Source of the DNA: Deltaproteobacteria bacterium
Lineage (GTDB): Bacteria; Myxococcota; Kuafuiibacteriia; Kuafuiibacteriales; Kuafuiibacteriaceae
Length of the DNA stretch: 64,000 nt
Assembly (NCBI GenBank): GCA_016703535.1
Contig: JADJBV010000002.1
Span: forward strand, 1,488,001-1,552,000
Direction: 5' to 3'
The notes beneath the pieces are model-generated. The model was not told the origin of the DNA. It was given only the letters and a program-made list of their open reading frames with translations, and made no database searches. Every line of letters begins with the position of its first letter. Position 1 is the stretch's first letter. The translations under genes and the position numbers were made by a program. Positions 42,074 through 49,277 of this stretch are shown one piece after another.

Positions 42074-44235
42074 AGAACGCCGCCGCGACCGGGGCCTTGG
42101 CCCTGGTGGTGGCGGGTTGCCTCGAGCCCGGTGGTTTTGTTTGGCCCGAACGGGAAGGCCTCGGGGCCCTGGTGATGGCACCGCACCCCTTTCAAGAGGG
42201 GCAGGTGCGGGCGGTGTCACCCGCGGGTGCGTTGCCCTTGACCTTCGCCGACGGGGACTTTCGCGCCTACGGGTACCCGCTGGATCTCGAGAGTTTGCAG
42301 CTGCCCAGCGATCGCTTGTTCGGCGCCGAAGGGGAGGCCTGTGGTCGGGTCGGTCGAGTGTTGCCGAAGCCAAGTTGGATCTTTGGCCCCGGTGACACTT
42401 CGACGCCCCTGGTGGAGGTGGACGAGGAGCCCCGCCGCCTGGTGGGGCCGATCTTCGACGCCGTCCGTTGTCGCCAAGCGGGTGGGGCGATCCACGAGGT
42501 CGACGAAAGCACCGTGTGTATGCCGGCCGAAGTGCTGGAGATGCCCCCCGCCCCCGCCGCGCCGATGCCCGCGGCTTGGCCCACCGGTTGTACCGATCTC
42601 ACCGATTGCGCGATCGAACGGCCCCCTTGCCCGAGTGGTCGTTATTACCTCTCTCGCCGGGGCGACTGTGAAGCTCTCGGGCCTTGCGAAGACAACGCCT
42701 GGCCGGCCGAGGTGACCCATTGGGTGGCCGAAGGTGCGGTCGAAGGCGACGGATCCTTGGCGGCACCGTTTGGGCTGATCACCGAAGCCGAAGGAGCCGG
42801 AGCGGTGGTGATTGGCCTGTTGCCGGGGGAACACGTGGCTCCCCAGCGGCTGGGGGGGCTCACCTTGATCGGGGCCTGCGCTGAACGAACGACGCTGCGG
42901 TTGGAGGCCGGGACCTTGGTTCGAAGGCCGGCCCGGTGGGAGCGATTGACCACCAGGGTAGGGCCAGGGATCTCCACCGCCATCAACGTGGATGGACCCG
43001 CCCTGGAGCTAGACGCGGTGGCGCTGGTGGGCACCTCTTCCCGCGCCATCTTCATCCAAAACGGCGGCCGCCTGCAGGCCCGACGGTCGGCGATCGTTGG
43101 TTTCGTCGAGCAAGTGACGGTCGAGACCAGCACCGCGGTCTTGAAGCAGGTCGCGCTCCAGGAGTTTTCTGCAACCGCGATCGCCGGTCGTGACGGTGCC
43201 TTCTTGACCGTGGACAACGTCAGCGTCGTCGCCTCGGTGGATCAGGGCGCCACCAACTTCAGCATCTATTCAAGAGACTCTTCGCTGACGGTCCGTGACC
43301 TGCGGGTCGAGGGCTTCGCGGCGTCTGGTTTGGTGGTCGACGGTGGCCGCTTGAGGGCCAGCGACGTGGAGGTCTCGGGCCCAGCTCGAAGTCGGGCGCG
43401 TTCGGGCGGGATCATGCTTCGTTGCCCTGGATCCGATCGTCACCGGCTGGAGCGGGGTTTGGTGCGAGGTTCCAGCCACCTGGGCTTCGAGATCGCCGAA
43501 TACCTGGGCGGACAACCGTGTCCCATGAGCGGCGCCACCGAACTCTCCGACGTGCGTTCGGCCGAAACCGTCGCCACTCGGGACAACCAATACGACGCCG
43601 CCGGCCTCCGAATTTCGGGCGTCGCTGAGGTCCGGGTCCACCGCTTCGAGTCCATCGCCGATTCCCGGGGCCTGACCTTCGGCGACTTCGTGACCGATGG
43701 GGTGGTGACCGACGTCGTCGTCCGTGATCCGGTGCCACCCGATCGCACCGAACGAGGGGTCGTCCGGGCGGTGTGCCCGGGGTGTGAGATCCTCCTGCAA
43801 AGGGTGCGGATCAGCGGCGCCCCCACCGGCCTCAGCATCGGCCCGGGTTCAGTGATCGCCCGGGACGTGGAGGTCGAGGGCGGAGCGATCGGCTTTATCG
43901 TTGGCGAAGACCTGGGTGCCATCACCAACGTGATCATCTCCCAGAGCCGATCGGTGGGGTCGGTCACCGGTTTCTTGTTTCGCCGGGGTGCCTCGAAGCT
44001 CGATCAGATCTCCACCATCGATGCGCAAGTTGGCTTGCAGTTGGCGGGCGCCTTGAGCTCCAACTCCGACGTGAGCCGCTTTTGGTTGGAGGCCACCGAG
44101 CCGCTGTTTTCGATGGTCCCGGGGTATGTGGTTCGGCTCGATCGAGGGCGGATGATCGGCCCGGGTGCAGACCTGGTCGGGGCCTGCGCCAATGGCCAAG
44201 GCTGGCGGCTGCAGTCGGTCCAGACCTCCCTCTGA
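42070..44235 (+). CDS. beta-helix lipoprotein coupled to the Fe-S redox protein
   Basis: A 721-residue predicted lipoprotein. The GTG at 42070 overlaps the previous stop (GTGA), and the signal KNAAATGALALVVAGC gives a good lipobox with Cys17. A Cys-rich region follows (CTDLTDCAIERPPCPSGRYY near 175), then from ~245 a right-handed beta-helix-like series (LTLIGACAERTTLRLEAG, LTVRDLRVEGFAASGLVVDG). It is a paralogue of the gene at 8193 with the same module order and similar wording at the helix entry. The tight coupling to a redox membrane protein and a TPR platform suggests that the three act together at the envelope. No catalytic residues are recognisable. Confidence 0.77.
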   Translation: MKNAAATGALALVVAGCLEPGGFVWPEREGLGALVMAPHPFQEGQVRAVSPAGALPLTFADGDFRAYGYPLDLESLQLPSDRLFGAEGEACGRVGRVLPKPSWIFGPGDTSTPLVEVDEEPRRLVGPIFDAVRCRQAGGAIHEVDESTVCMPAEVLEMPPAPAAPMPAAWPTGCTDLTDCAIERPPCPSGRYYLSRRGDCEALGPCEDNAWPAEVTHWVAEGAVEGDGSLAAPFGLITEAEGAGAVVIGLLPGEHVAPQRLGGLTLIGACAERTTLRLEAGTLVRRPARWERLTTRVGPGISTAINVDGPALELDAVALVGTSSRAIFIQNGGRLQARRSAIVGFVEQVTVETSTAVLKQVALQEFSATAIAGRDGAFLTVDNVSVVASVDQGATNFSIYSRDSSLTVRDLRVEGFAASGLVVDGGRLRASDVEVSGPARSRARSGGIMLRCPGSDRHRLERGLVRGSSHLGFEIAEYLGGQPCPMSGATELSDVRSAETVATRDNQYDAAGLRISGVAEVRVHRFESIADSRGLTFGDFVTDGVVTDVVVRDPVPPDRTERGVVRAVCPGCEILLQRVRISGAPTGLSIGPGSVIARDVEVEGGAIGFIVGEDLGAITNVIISQSRSVGSVTGFLFRRGASKLDQISTIDAQVGLQLAGALSSNSDVSRFWLEATEPLFSMVPGYVVRLDRGRMIGPGADLVGACANGQGWRLQSVQTSL

Positions 44236-44276
44236 AGTCCTTGTTTTTACGTTGTTTTCGGGTCCTGCCTCCGGGC

Positions 44277-44290
44277 TTGATCGTGATCAA
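44277..44290. promoter_or_regulatory. FNR-type box TTGAT-N4-ATCAA
   Basis: The sequence TTGATCGTGATCAA matches the FNR/anaerobox consensus exactly and lies in the 165-base gap before the gene at 44401. A possible -10 (CGATAT, 44335-44340) would put the box about 63 bases upstream of the transcription start, near a class I position. Two Crp/Fnr-family regulators are encoded at 45639-46385 and 48555-49244. I saw no second intergenic match in the window. Confidence 0.55.
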
Positions 44291-44400
44291 GATGTAGGTG
44301 CTCGTCCGACCGGACACCACCTCCTCGTACCCCACCGATATCCACTCCAAGTTCGGCGCGGCGGCTCCAGCGAGGGCGGCGCCACTCGGAGGTCATGGTC

Positions 44401-45363
44401 ATGGGTTTTAAGGTTCCACACGAGGTCATCAACCGCTTGTTGCCCGGCGCCAGCAACGTCGCGCCCGAAGATTGGATCGGCTTCGTCGGCCGGGCCGATC
44501 AGCTCAACATGGATCGGAACGGCTGCTACGAACATCGAAACACCCAGGGCAACCGCTTCGCCGACGAATACGAAGGCACTTGGTTGAAGAAGTGGGTCGA
44601 CAGCAGCGGCGCTCAACGGCTGCACCCCAAAGAGCAGGGCATGGTGCCGCTCTTTCATCAGCTGACGCGTCCCCTGGAGCCGGCGGAGATGGCCAAGTCG
44701 GGCTTCGACTTCCCGTCGGTCCCCGCTGATCAAATCCAAGGGGAACACAAAGGGGTGGACCTGGCGGACCTGGCCAAGCGGATCGCCGCCACCGATCTCG
44801 AGGCCAAGGACGGTGATCCACTCCTGCTCCAGATCCGGGCCATGGCCGACGCGGCGCCGGCCCATACGCCCAAAGAGCTGGAGGCCATGAACCAGATCCT
44901 CTGGCGGCACTTCGCCCGCAACGTCACCTTCGGCGCCTACGAAAACGCGGCCGCCGGGGTCTCGGCGGCCTTCGACGCGGTGGAGCGGCCCTTCGCCATC
45001 ACCCGTGAGGCCGGGGCCAAGTTTAAGGTCCACACCAAACGAGAGCTGAAGGAGCTGGTGGTGAAGGCGCCCGAAGGAGCCCGGGTCTCCTTGGTGCCGA
45101 TCGACAAGTGTGAACGGATGGGTGCGGTCCTGGGCCAGGTGGACATCGGCCCGGGGGGGGAAGGCCGACTCGATCTCACTCAGCTGCCCCAGGACACGGC
45201 CAAGCTGGCCTTGTACGTGGTGCACGACGAAGACGTCGCGGGGCCCAAGGCGCCGGTGGCCAAAAGCCGGGTCTCCTTGCCGCTGCCGTGGTGTGAGTTC
45301 CACTGGAACTTGGACAACAGCGAACGGATCGCGCGGCTCCGCGCGGGGCAGCCCGAGGCTTGA
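44401..45363 (+). CDS. unknown protein under possible FNR control
   Basis: A 320-residue protein with no signal peptide or membrane segment. The Shine-Dalgarno cggaggt (44387-44393) fits the ATG at 44401 with 7-base spacing better than the ATG at 44395. The N-terminal ~200 residues are mixed helical (GFKVPHEVINRLLPGASN, TPKELEAMNQILWRHFARN); the C-terminal ~100 look like a beta-sandwich (LVVKAPEGARVSLVPIDKCE, AKLALYVVHDED) ending in a Trp-rich segment. There are only a few Cys and no metal-binding clusters. I recognise no family. An exact FNR box about 110 bases upstream and a small downstream orphan (6-base gap) define a likely two-gene operon. Confidence 0.7.
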   Translation: MGFKVPHEVINRLLPGASNVAPEDWIGFVGRADQLNMDRNGCYEHRNTQGNRFADEYEGTWLKKWVDSSGAQRLHPKEQGMVPLFHQLTRPLEPAEMAKSGFDFPSVPADQIQGEHKGVDLADLAKRIAATDLEAKDGDPLLLQIRAMADAAPAHTPKELEAMNQILWRHFARNVTFGAYENAAAGVSAAFDAVERPFAITREAGAKFKVHTKRELKELVVKAPEGARVSLVPIDKCERMGAVLGQVDIGPGGEGRLDLTQLPQDTAKLALYVVHDEDVAGPKAPVAKSRVSLPLPWCEFHWNLDNSERIARLRAGQPEA

Positions 45364-45369
45364 GTCGCC

Positions 45370-45645
45370 ATGAGCCGACCCAACGAAAGCGAGCTGGTCG
45401 AAGAGATCACCAAGGCGTTGCTCAACCGACAGGGACTGGCGCCCCAACTACGTTCGGCGGTGTTGCGTTTGCCGAGGACGCGCCGCAAGGAGGCTTGCAC
45501 TCGGCTGGCGGTGTTGTCCTTGTCCTTGTTGGCCGAAGATCCGGAGCGCTGGCGGGTGGCGATCTTGACCATCGGCGACCTGCTTCACTTGATCGAAGCC
45601 AGCTTCCAAACCGACTACGGCGAGCCGGGGCCGACCCGTCACTGA
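45370..45645 (+). CDS. small helical protein, unknown
   Basis: A 91-residue, probably all-helical protein starting 6 bases after the preceding gene. Features are an acidic N-terminus (ESELVEEITKALLNRQG), a basic stretch (RLPRTRRKEACTRL) and a hydrophobic helix (LAVLSLSLLAEDP), with a single Cys. No helix-turn-helix or other family is evident. It overlaps the convergent Crp/Fnr gene by 7 bases at the 3' end. It is likely real because of its position in the operon and its balanced composition; its function is unknown. Confidence 0.6.
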   Translation: MSRPNESELVEEITKALLNRQGLAPQLRSAVLRLPRTRRKEACTRLAVLSLSLLAEDPERWRVAILTIGDLLHLIEASFQTDYGEPGPTRH

Positions 45646-46385
45646 GTTGGCGGACGAGGGACCCGACAGACCTGGATCAAGGGCGGAGTGGGGGTCTCTT
45701 GGGTCAAGGCGACCAAGGCCTCCACCGCCCGCAACTCCAGGCCAACGTCGGCCTTGTGGATCCAGCCGTCTTTGGCCCACTTGGAGAGGATCCGGTTGAC
45801 GGTCTCGGGGCGCAGGCCGGTCGCCCGGGCCAGGTCCACTTGCTTGATCGAGAGCACTCGAGCGCTGCGCCCCAAGGTGGACAGGACTTCGCCGCGAGCC
45901 AAGAGGTAACGCGCCACTTGCAGCTCGGGCTTGTGGCTGGGTTCGTGGCGCCAGGTCTCGATGGCGTAGAGGAAACGGGCCGTCAGCTCGAAGTAGAGCG
46001 ACTGGGTCAAGATCGGGTAGGCCTCGATCAGGCTGAGGAACCGGGCGGTGCGGATCGACAGCGCGATCAAGGTGGTGACCGCCACGCCCGTGCCGCTCCA
46101 GGTGCGCTCGTTGAACACCTGGCACTCGCCCAAAAAACCCGGAGCCAACAACACCGCCGTCACCTTGCCGCGGGTCGTGCCGGCCAGCGGATATTCGATC
46201 TGGAGCGCCCCCGACAACAACACGAAGATCCGATCGGCCCGTTCGCCGCTGACGTAGAGCACCTCTTGATCATCGAGGTGAACTTCGGTCGACTCCTTGA
46301 CGACTCGGGTGAGGGCCTCTCGATCGAGCCCCGCAAAAACCGGGTGCCGCGCCAACAAGCCGATCAGATCGACGGCGGTGTTCAT
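45639..46385 (-). CDS. Crp/Fnr-family transcriptional regulator
   Basis: A 248-residue regulator. Residues 10-125 form a cyclic-nucleotide-binding-type beta-roll (PVFAGLDREALTRVV, DRIFVLLSGALQIEYP), residues ~135-160 the dimer helix, and 165-215 a Crp-type winged helix with a recognition helix (QVDLARATGLRPETVNRIL). The N-terminal Cys cluster of true FNR is absent, so it is more like CRP or a ligand/haem-sensing subgroup; the effector is unknown. Its ATG overlaps the stop of the upstream Rossmann-protein gene (ATGA, 46382-46385), so the two are translationally coupled. It is a candidate for binding the box at 44277. Confidence 0.9.
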   Translation of the reverse strand: MNTAVDLIGLLARHPVFAGLDREALTRVVKESTEVHLDDQEVLYVSGERADRIFVLLSGALQIEYPLAGTTRGKVTAVLLAPGFLGECQVFNERTWSGTGVAVTTLIALSIRTARFLSLIEAYPILTQSLYFELTARFLYAIETWRHEPSHKPELQVARYLLARGEVLSTLGRSARVLSIKQVDLARATGLRPETVNRILSKWAKDGWIHKADVGLELRAVEALVALTQETPTPPLIQVCRVPRPPTQ

Positions 46386-48361
46386 GAGGGTCGAAAGGCG
46401 TCGAGGTCAGCCCGCAGGTCGGCCGGATCTTCGCCGGGCCGAGCCTCCAGCGGCCGGAGCTGCAGCAGGCCACGTCGTTCGGCCAGGGCGATCAGCCCAT
46501 GGTCGAGCTGCGGATCGAAGGGCACGATGCCCGGCTCCGTCAGTTCGGAGGCCAAGAGGGTCGCCCCCGAAACGCCGAGGCTGGTCACCTGATAACGATC
46601 GGCCCACATCTCGTCGACCAGGTTGGGCGGCCAACCTTCGGCGATCAGGCGGATCTGCACCGGCTCTTCTTTGCCGAGGCGTAAAGTCAGATCAAGATCT
46701 TGGATCGGCTTTTGGCTGGCCCGGGTCACTGGCACGTCCTTCACCTCGGACAGGTGTTTGAGGCCGGGGAGATCGACGCCCTTGCCGCCGGAGGTCATCG
46801 ACAACACGATCAGATCCCGGCCGAACCCCCGGGCCGTGTTCGCACCAAACCCTTCGCCTGGCGTTGCGTTGATCACCACCGCTCGATCGTGGACCTTCGA
46901 CTCCACACCAAACCCCGCCGCTTCGGCCCGAGCCAAGGCCGCCGGATCCAGATCCCGCACCTCGATCCGCTCCGGGGGCATCCCCAACCGCACCAAGGCC
47001 ATCGCCGCTTGTTCCCCCAGGAGCCCAAAGCCGTTGATCACCACCGGCAGATCGCCGATCCGGCCCCAGCCCTTTTGGCGGGCCTCCCGGGCCCCCATCA
47101 AGGCGAACTGTTCGCCGATGAAGGTGGCCTCCAACTTCTTCACCTGGCTGTTGGCGAAGTCCACGCCCCAAAGCAGGCCTTGGTGCCGAGCGATGGCGTC
47201 GAGATCGTCGCGGTTGTGGATGATGCCTCGGATCCGTCCTTCGACGACGGGCCGGGGGATGCCGTTGCCCAGGGTCTGGATCCAGGGGCCCAACTTGTCG
47301 ACGATCAGGTGGTGGGTGTCCCAGTCTTCTTGGGGCATGCGCAGCCGGATATCGAGGAGCTGAGCGATGGTGGGCACCTTGGGGCGGAGCCCGTTCTCTT
47401 GTTTGATGCCGAAGTTGCGTTCGGCGTGGATCGCGGTGGGCCGCTGGATCTTGATGATCTCCAGCGCCTCGCGGGTGCCCGAGTTCTGCGACAACCAAAG
47501 GTTGCTCTTGGCCACGCCGAAGGCCTTGAGCGTGGGGACCAGGGTGGTCATCGCGAAGGTGGGGTGCCCGTTGTAGAGGAACATCGAGCGGCTCAGCCGA
47601 TCCGGCGCAAAGCGGCCAGCCAGGAGGTCCAGGCCTTCGTTCCAGACTTGAGAGTAGAGGCCTAGTTTTTGGAGGGCGGCGATCGTACGTCGTCCCCCTT
47701 CGGTGGAGAGGTTCGGATCCGAGCCGAACAAGGCCAAGAGCTGCAGGGCAGGGGCCCGCCGCTGGCCGCCGGGGGTCACGGCCTTGGACCAGTCGGCGAG
47801 GGTGTTTTGTTGCTCACGCCCCAAGACGCCGACGTCGACGTCCACGTAGCCGTTGTTGCGGCGTTTGAAGATCGCCCGCAGCGCTTCGAAGCCGGTTTGC
47901 CCCTGAAGGTCGCCGCCACCCGCCTGATCGGGGAGGGCGACCTTCAGCACCATCGGGGGCAACGGGATCTGATCGTGGGGCCAAGCTGCGGCCAAACGTC
48001 GATAGATCTCCTGATCGTCCGCGCCGGGGAGTGGCCCCATCTCCAAGTGCACCAACACCCGGGTCAGCTCGGCGGCGACGAAGTCGACCTTGCGGCCGCG
48101 GATCACCTCGTTCAGGCCCGCGTCGGCCAAGGCCCGGTCCAAACTTTGGGTCAACTCCTCTCGGGTGTGCCCGCGCCACGGATTGGGGTTCGGGTGTTGG
48201 AGCTGGTAGCTGACCTCCCAAAAGCCTTGATCACCCTTCAGGAAGCGGTCGGACTCGAGGCGATGGAAGTTGTGGCGCACCGTCCGTTCGGCGGGCTGGG
48301 GCACAAAACGCCGGGGGTCCAGGTGCTCCATGCCCCCGTAGGCGATGATCTTGGTGCCCAC
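46382..48361 (-). CDS. large Rossmann-fold protein, adenosylhomocysteinase-like NAD-binding segment
   Basis: A protein of about 659 residues. From ~455 it contains a Rossmann dinucleotide-binding fold: VVINGFGLLGEQAAMALVR (GxGxxG), a following acidic residue (EVRDLDPAAL) and an NAD-domain-like continuation (VINATPGEGFG), similar to the NAD-binding part of S-adenosylhomocysteine hydrolases and related dehydrogenases. The first ~250 residues match nothing I know; the middle part (FLYNGHPTFAMTTLVPTLKA) recalls the substrate half of such enzymes. The start is uncertain: GTG 48361 or ATG 48331; the open frame beyond 48376 is unlikely to be coding. It is coupled to a Crp/Fnr regulator downstream and faces another one upstream, which suggests a regulated metabolic or cofactor-sensing role. 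Confidence 0.65.
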   Translation of the reverse strand: MGTKIIAYGGMEHLDPRRFVPQPAERTVRHNFHRLESDRFLKGDQGFWEVSYQLQHPNPNPWRGHTREELTQSLDRALADAGLNEVIRGRKVDFVAAELTRVLVHLEMGPLPGADDQEIYRRLAAAWPHDQIPLPPMVLKVALPDQAGGGDLQGQTGFEALRAIFKRRNNGYVDVDVGVLGREQQNTLADWSKAVTPGGQRRAPALQLLALFGSDPNLSTEGGRRTIAALQKLGLYSQVWNEGLDLLAGRFAPDRLSRSMFLYNGHPTFAMTTLVPTLKAFGVAKSNLWLSQNSGTREALEIIKIQRPTAIHAERNFGIKQENGLRPKVPTIAQLLDIRLRMPQEDWDTHHLIVDKLGPWIQTLGNGIPRPVVEGRIRGIIHNRDDLDAIARHQGLLWGVDFANSQVKKLEATFIGEQFALMGAREARQKGWGRIGDLPVVINGFGLLGEQAAMALVRLGMPPERIEVRDLDPAALARAEAAGFGVESKVHDRAVVINATPGEGFGANTARGFGRDLIVLSMTSGGKGVDLPGLKHLSEVKDVPVTRASQKPIQDLDLTLRLGKEEPVQIRLIAEGWPPNLVDEMWADRYQVTSLGVSGATLLASELTEPGIVPFDPQLDHGLIALAERRGLLQLRPLEARPGEDPADLRADLDAFRPS

Positions 48362-48516
48362 CGCGCCTAGGTTTACCAAGACGGGCCCCACCTTGCGAGG
48401 GCCGCGACTTGCGCCGCGACGCAAGCAATCGCCGGGGCCCTCGAGCAAAAGCGACCTGGCCAATCCTGGCCAAACCCCGGTACTCCCAGCCGATCCCGGC
48501 CCTCGAAGCCTCCCGG

Positions 48517-48545
48517 TTGACCCACTGGCCGGGGCAAAGTAGCCC
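48517..48545 (+). promoter_or_regulatory. promoter for second Crp/Fnr gene
   Basis: TTGACC (48517-48522), 17 bases, TAGCCC (48540-48545), 9 bases to the GTG at 48555, with no Shine-Dalgarno. Confidence 0.42.
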
Positions 48546-48554
48546 CTCTGCTGG

Positions 48555-49244
48555 GTGTTGGCCTCAGCGCTCCACGGGCTGGTCGGCGGACCTGCATCTT
48601 CGGTAGGCCTCGAGGCCATCGTCGAGGCCCATCGCGGACGAGCCCTGATCACTCGGCCCGATCAGCTGATCTACGGCGAACAGGATCCGCTGACCGAGGT
48701 CTACCTCTTGGTCTCAGGGTTGGTGCGGCTGTTCGTCGGCGACGACGCCAATCGGCGCACCACCGGGATCCTGTCGCCGCCAGCGTTGTTCGGGGATCGA
48801 GATCTTTTGGCGGGTTGCCCGGTCTCCCAAGAGTCGGCTCGATCCGTCGAACGGGCGCATCTGCTCTGCTTCATGACCACTGACCTCGACACGGCCTGGG
48901 CCGACCCGCATCTGCGTGAGGTGTGGACCACCGATCTGCTGCGGCGTTCGGCCCGGGCCAGCCGCTTCGCCGCGTATTTGTCCCAGCCCCTCGAAGATCG
49001 CCTCTTGTGGATCCTCAAGGAACACCACCCGACCGGAGAGGGTGAGTTGCCGATCTATGAAAGCCTGGCGCTGATGACCGACTCGGCCGAAAAGTCGGTG
49101 GGCCGAGCCCTCCGCACCCTGGAAGAGAGCGGTCGCCTAGAGTTGATCGGGAAGCGGGGGTGGCGCTTTTCACCCCAGACCAAAGAGTCCCTCGACGAGG
49201 CCCAACTCCTCGGCCTCTTTCATCACCTGACCCTCCTCGATTGA
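48555..49244 (+). CDS. Crp/Fnr-family regulator, divergent member
   Basis: A 229-residue protein. The N-terminal half is a cNMP-type beta-roll (QLIYGEQDPLTEVYLLVSGL, ALFGDRDLLAG), and the C-terminal half a winged helix in which the recognition region is less canonical (ALMTDSAEKSVGRALRTLEE, then LELIGKRGWRFSP). Cys residues are few and do not form an FNR-type cluster. It lies divergently from the coupled Rossmann/Crp pair, across 193 bases, and directly upstream of the M48 peptidase gene. The effector and targets are unknown. The start is GTG with a promoter that leaves almost no leader. Confidence 0.83.
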   Translation: MLASALHGLVGGPASSVGLEAIVEAHRGRALITRPDQLIYGEQDPLTEVYLLVSGLVRLFVGDDANRRTTGILSPPALFGDRDLLAGCPVSQESARSVERAHLLCFMTTDLDTAWADPHLREVWTTDLLRRSARASRFAAYLSQPLEDRLLWILKEHHPTGEGELPIYESLALMTDSAEKSVGRALRTLEESGRLELIGKRGWRFSPQTKESLDEAQLLGLFHHLTLLD

Positions 49245-49269
49245 ACCAATCCAAGTATTGCTCCAGTAT
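49241..49269 (+). promoter_or_regulatory. promoter for giant M48 peptidase gene
   Basis: TTGAAC (49241-49246, overlapping the previous stop codon), 17 bases, CAGTAT (49264-49269), 8 bases to the GTG at 49278. No Shine-Dalgarno. Confidence 0.42.
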
Positions 49270-49277
49270 CCTCGGGC

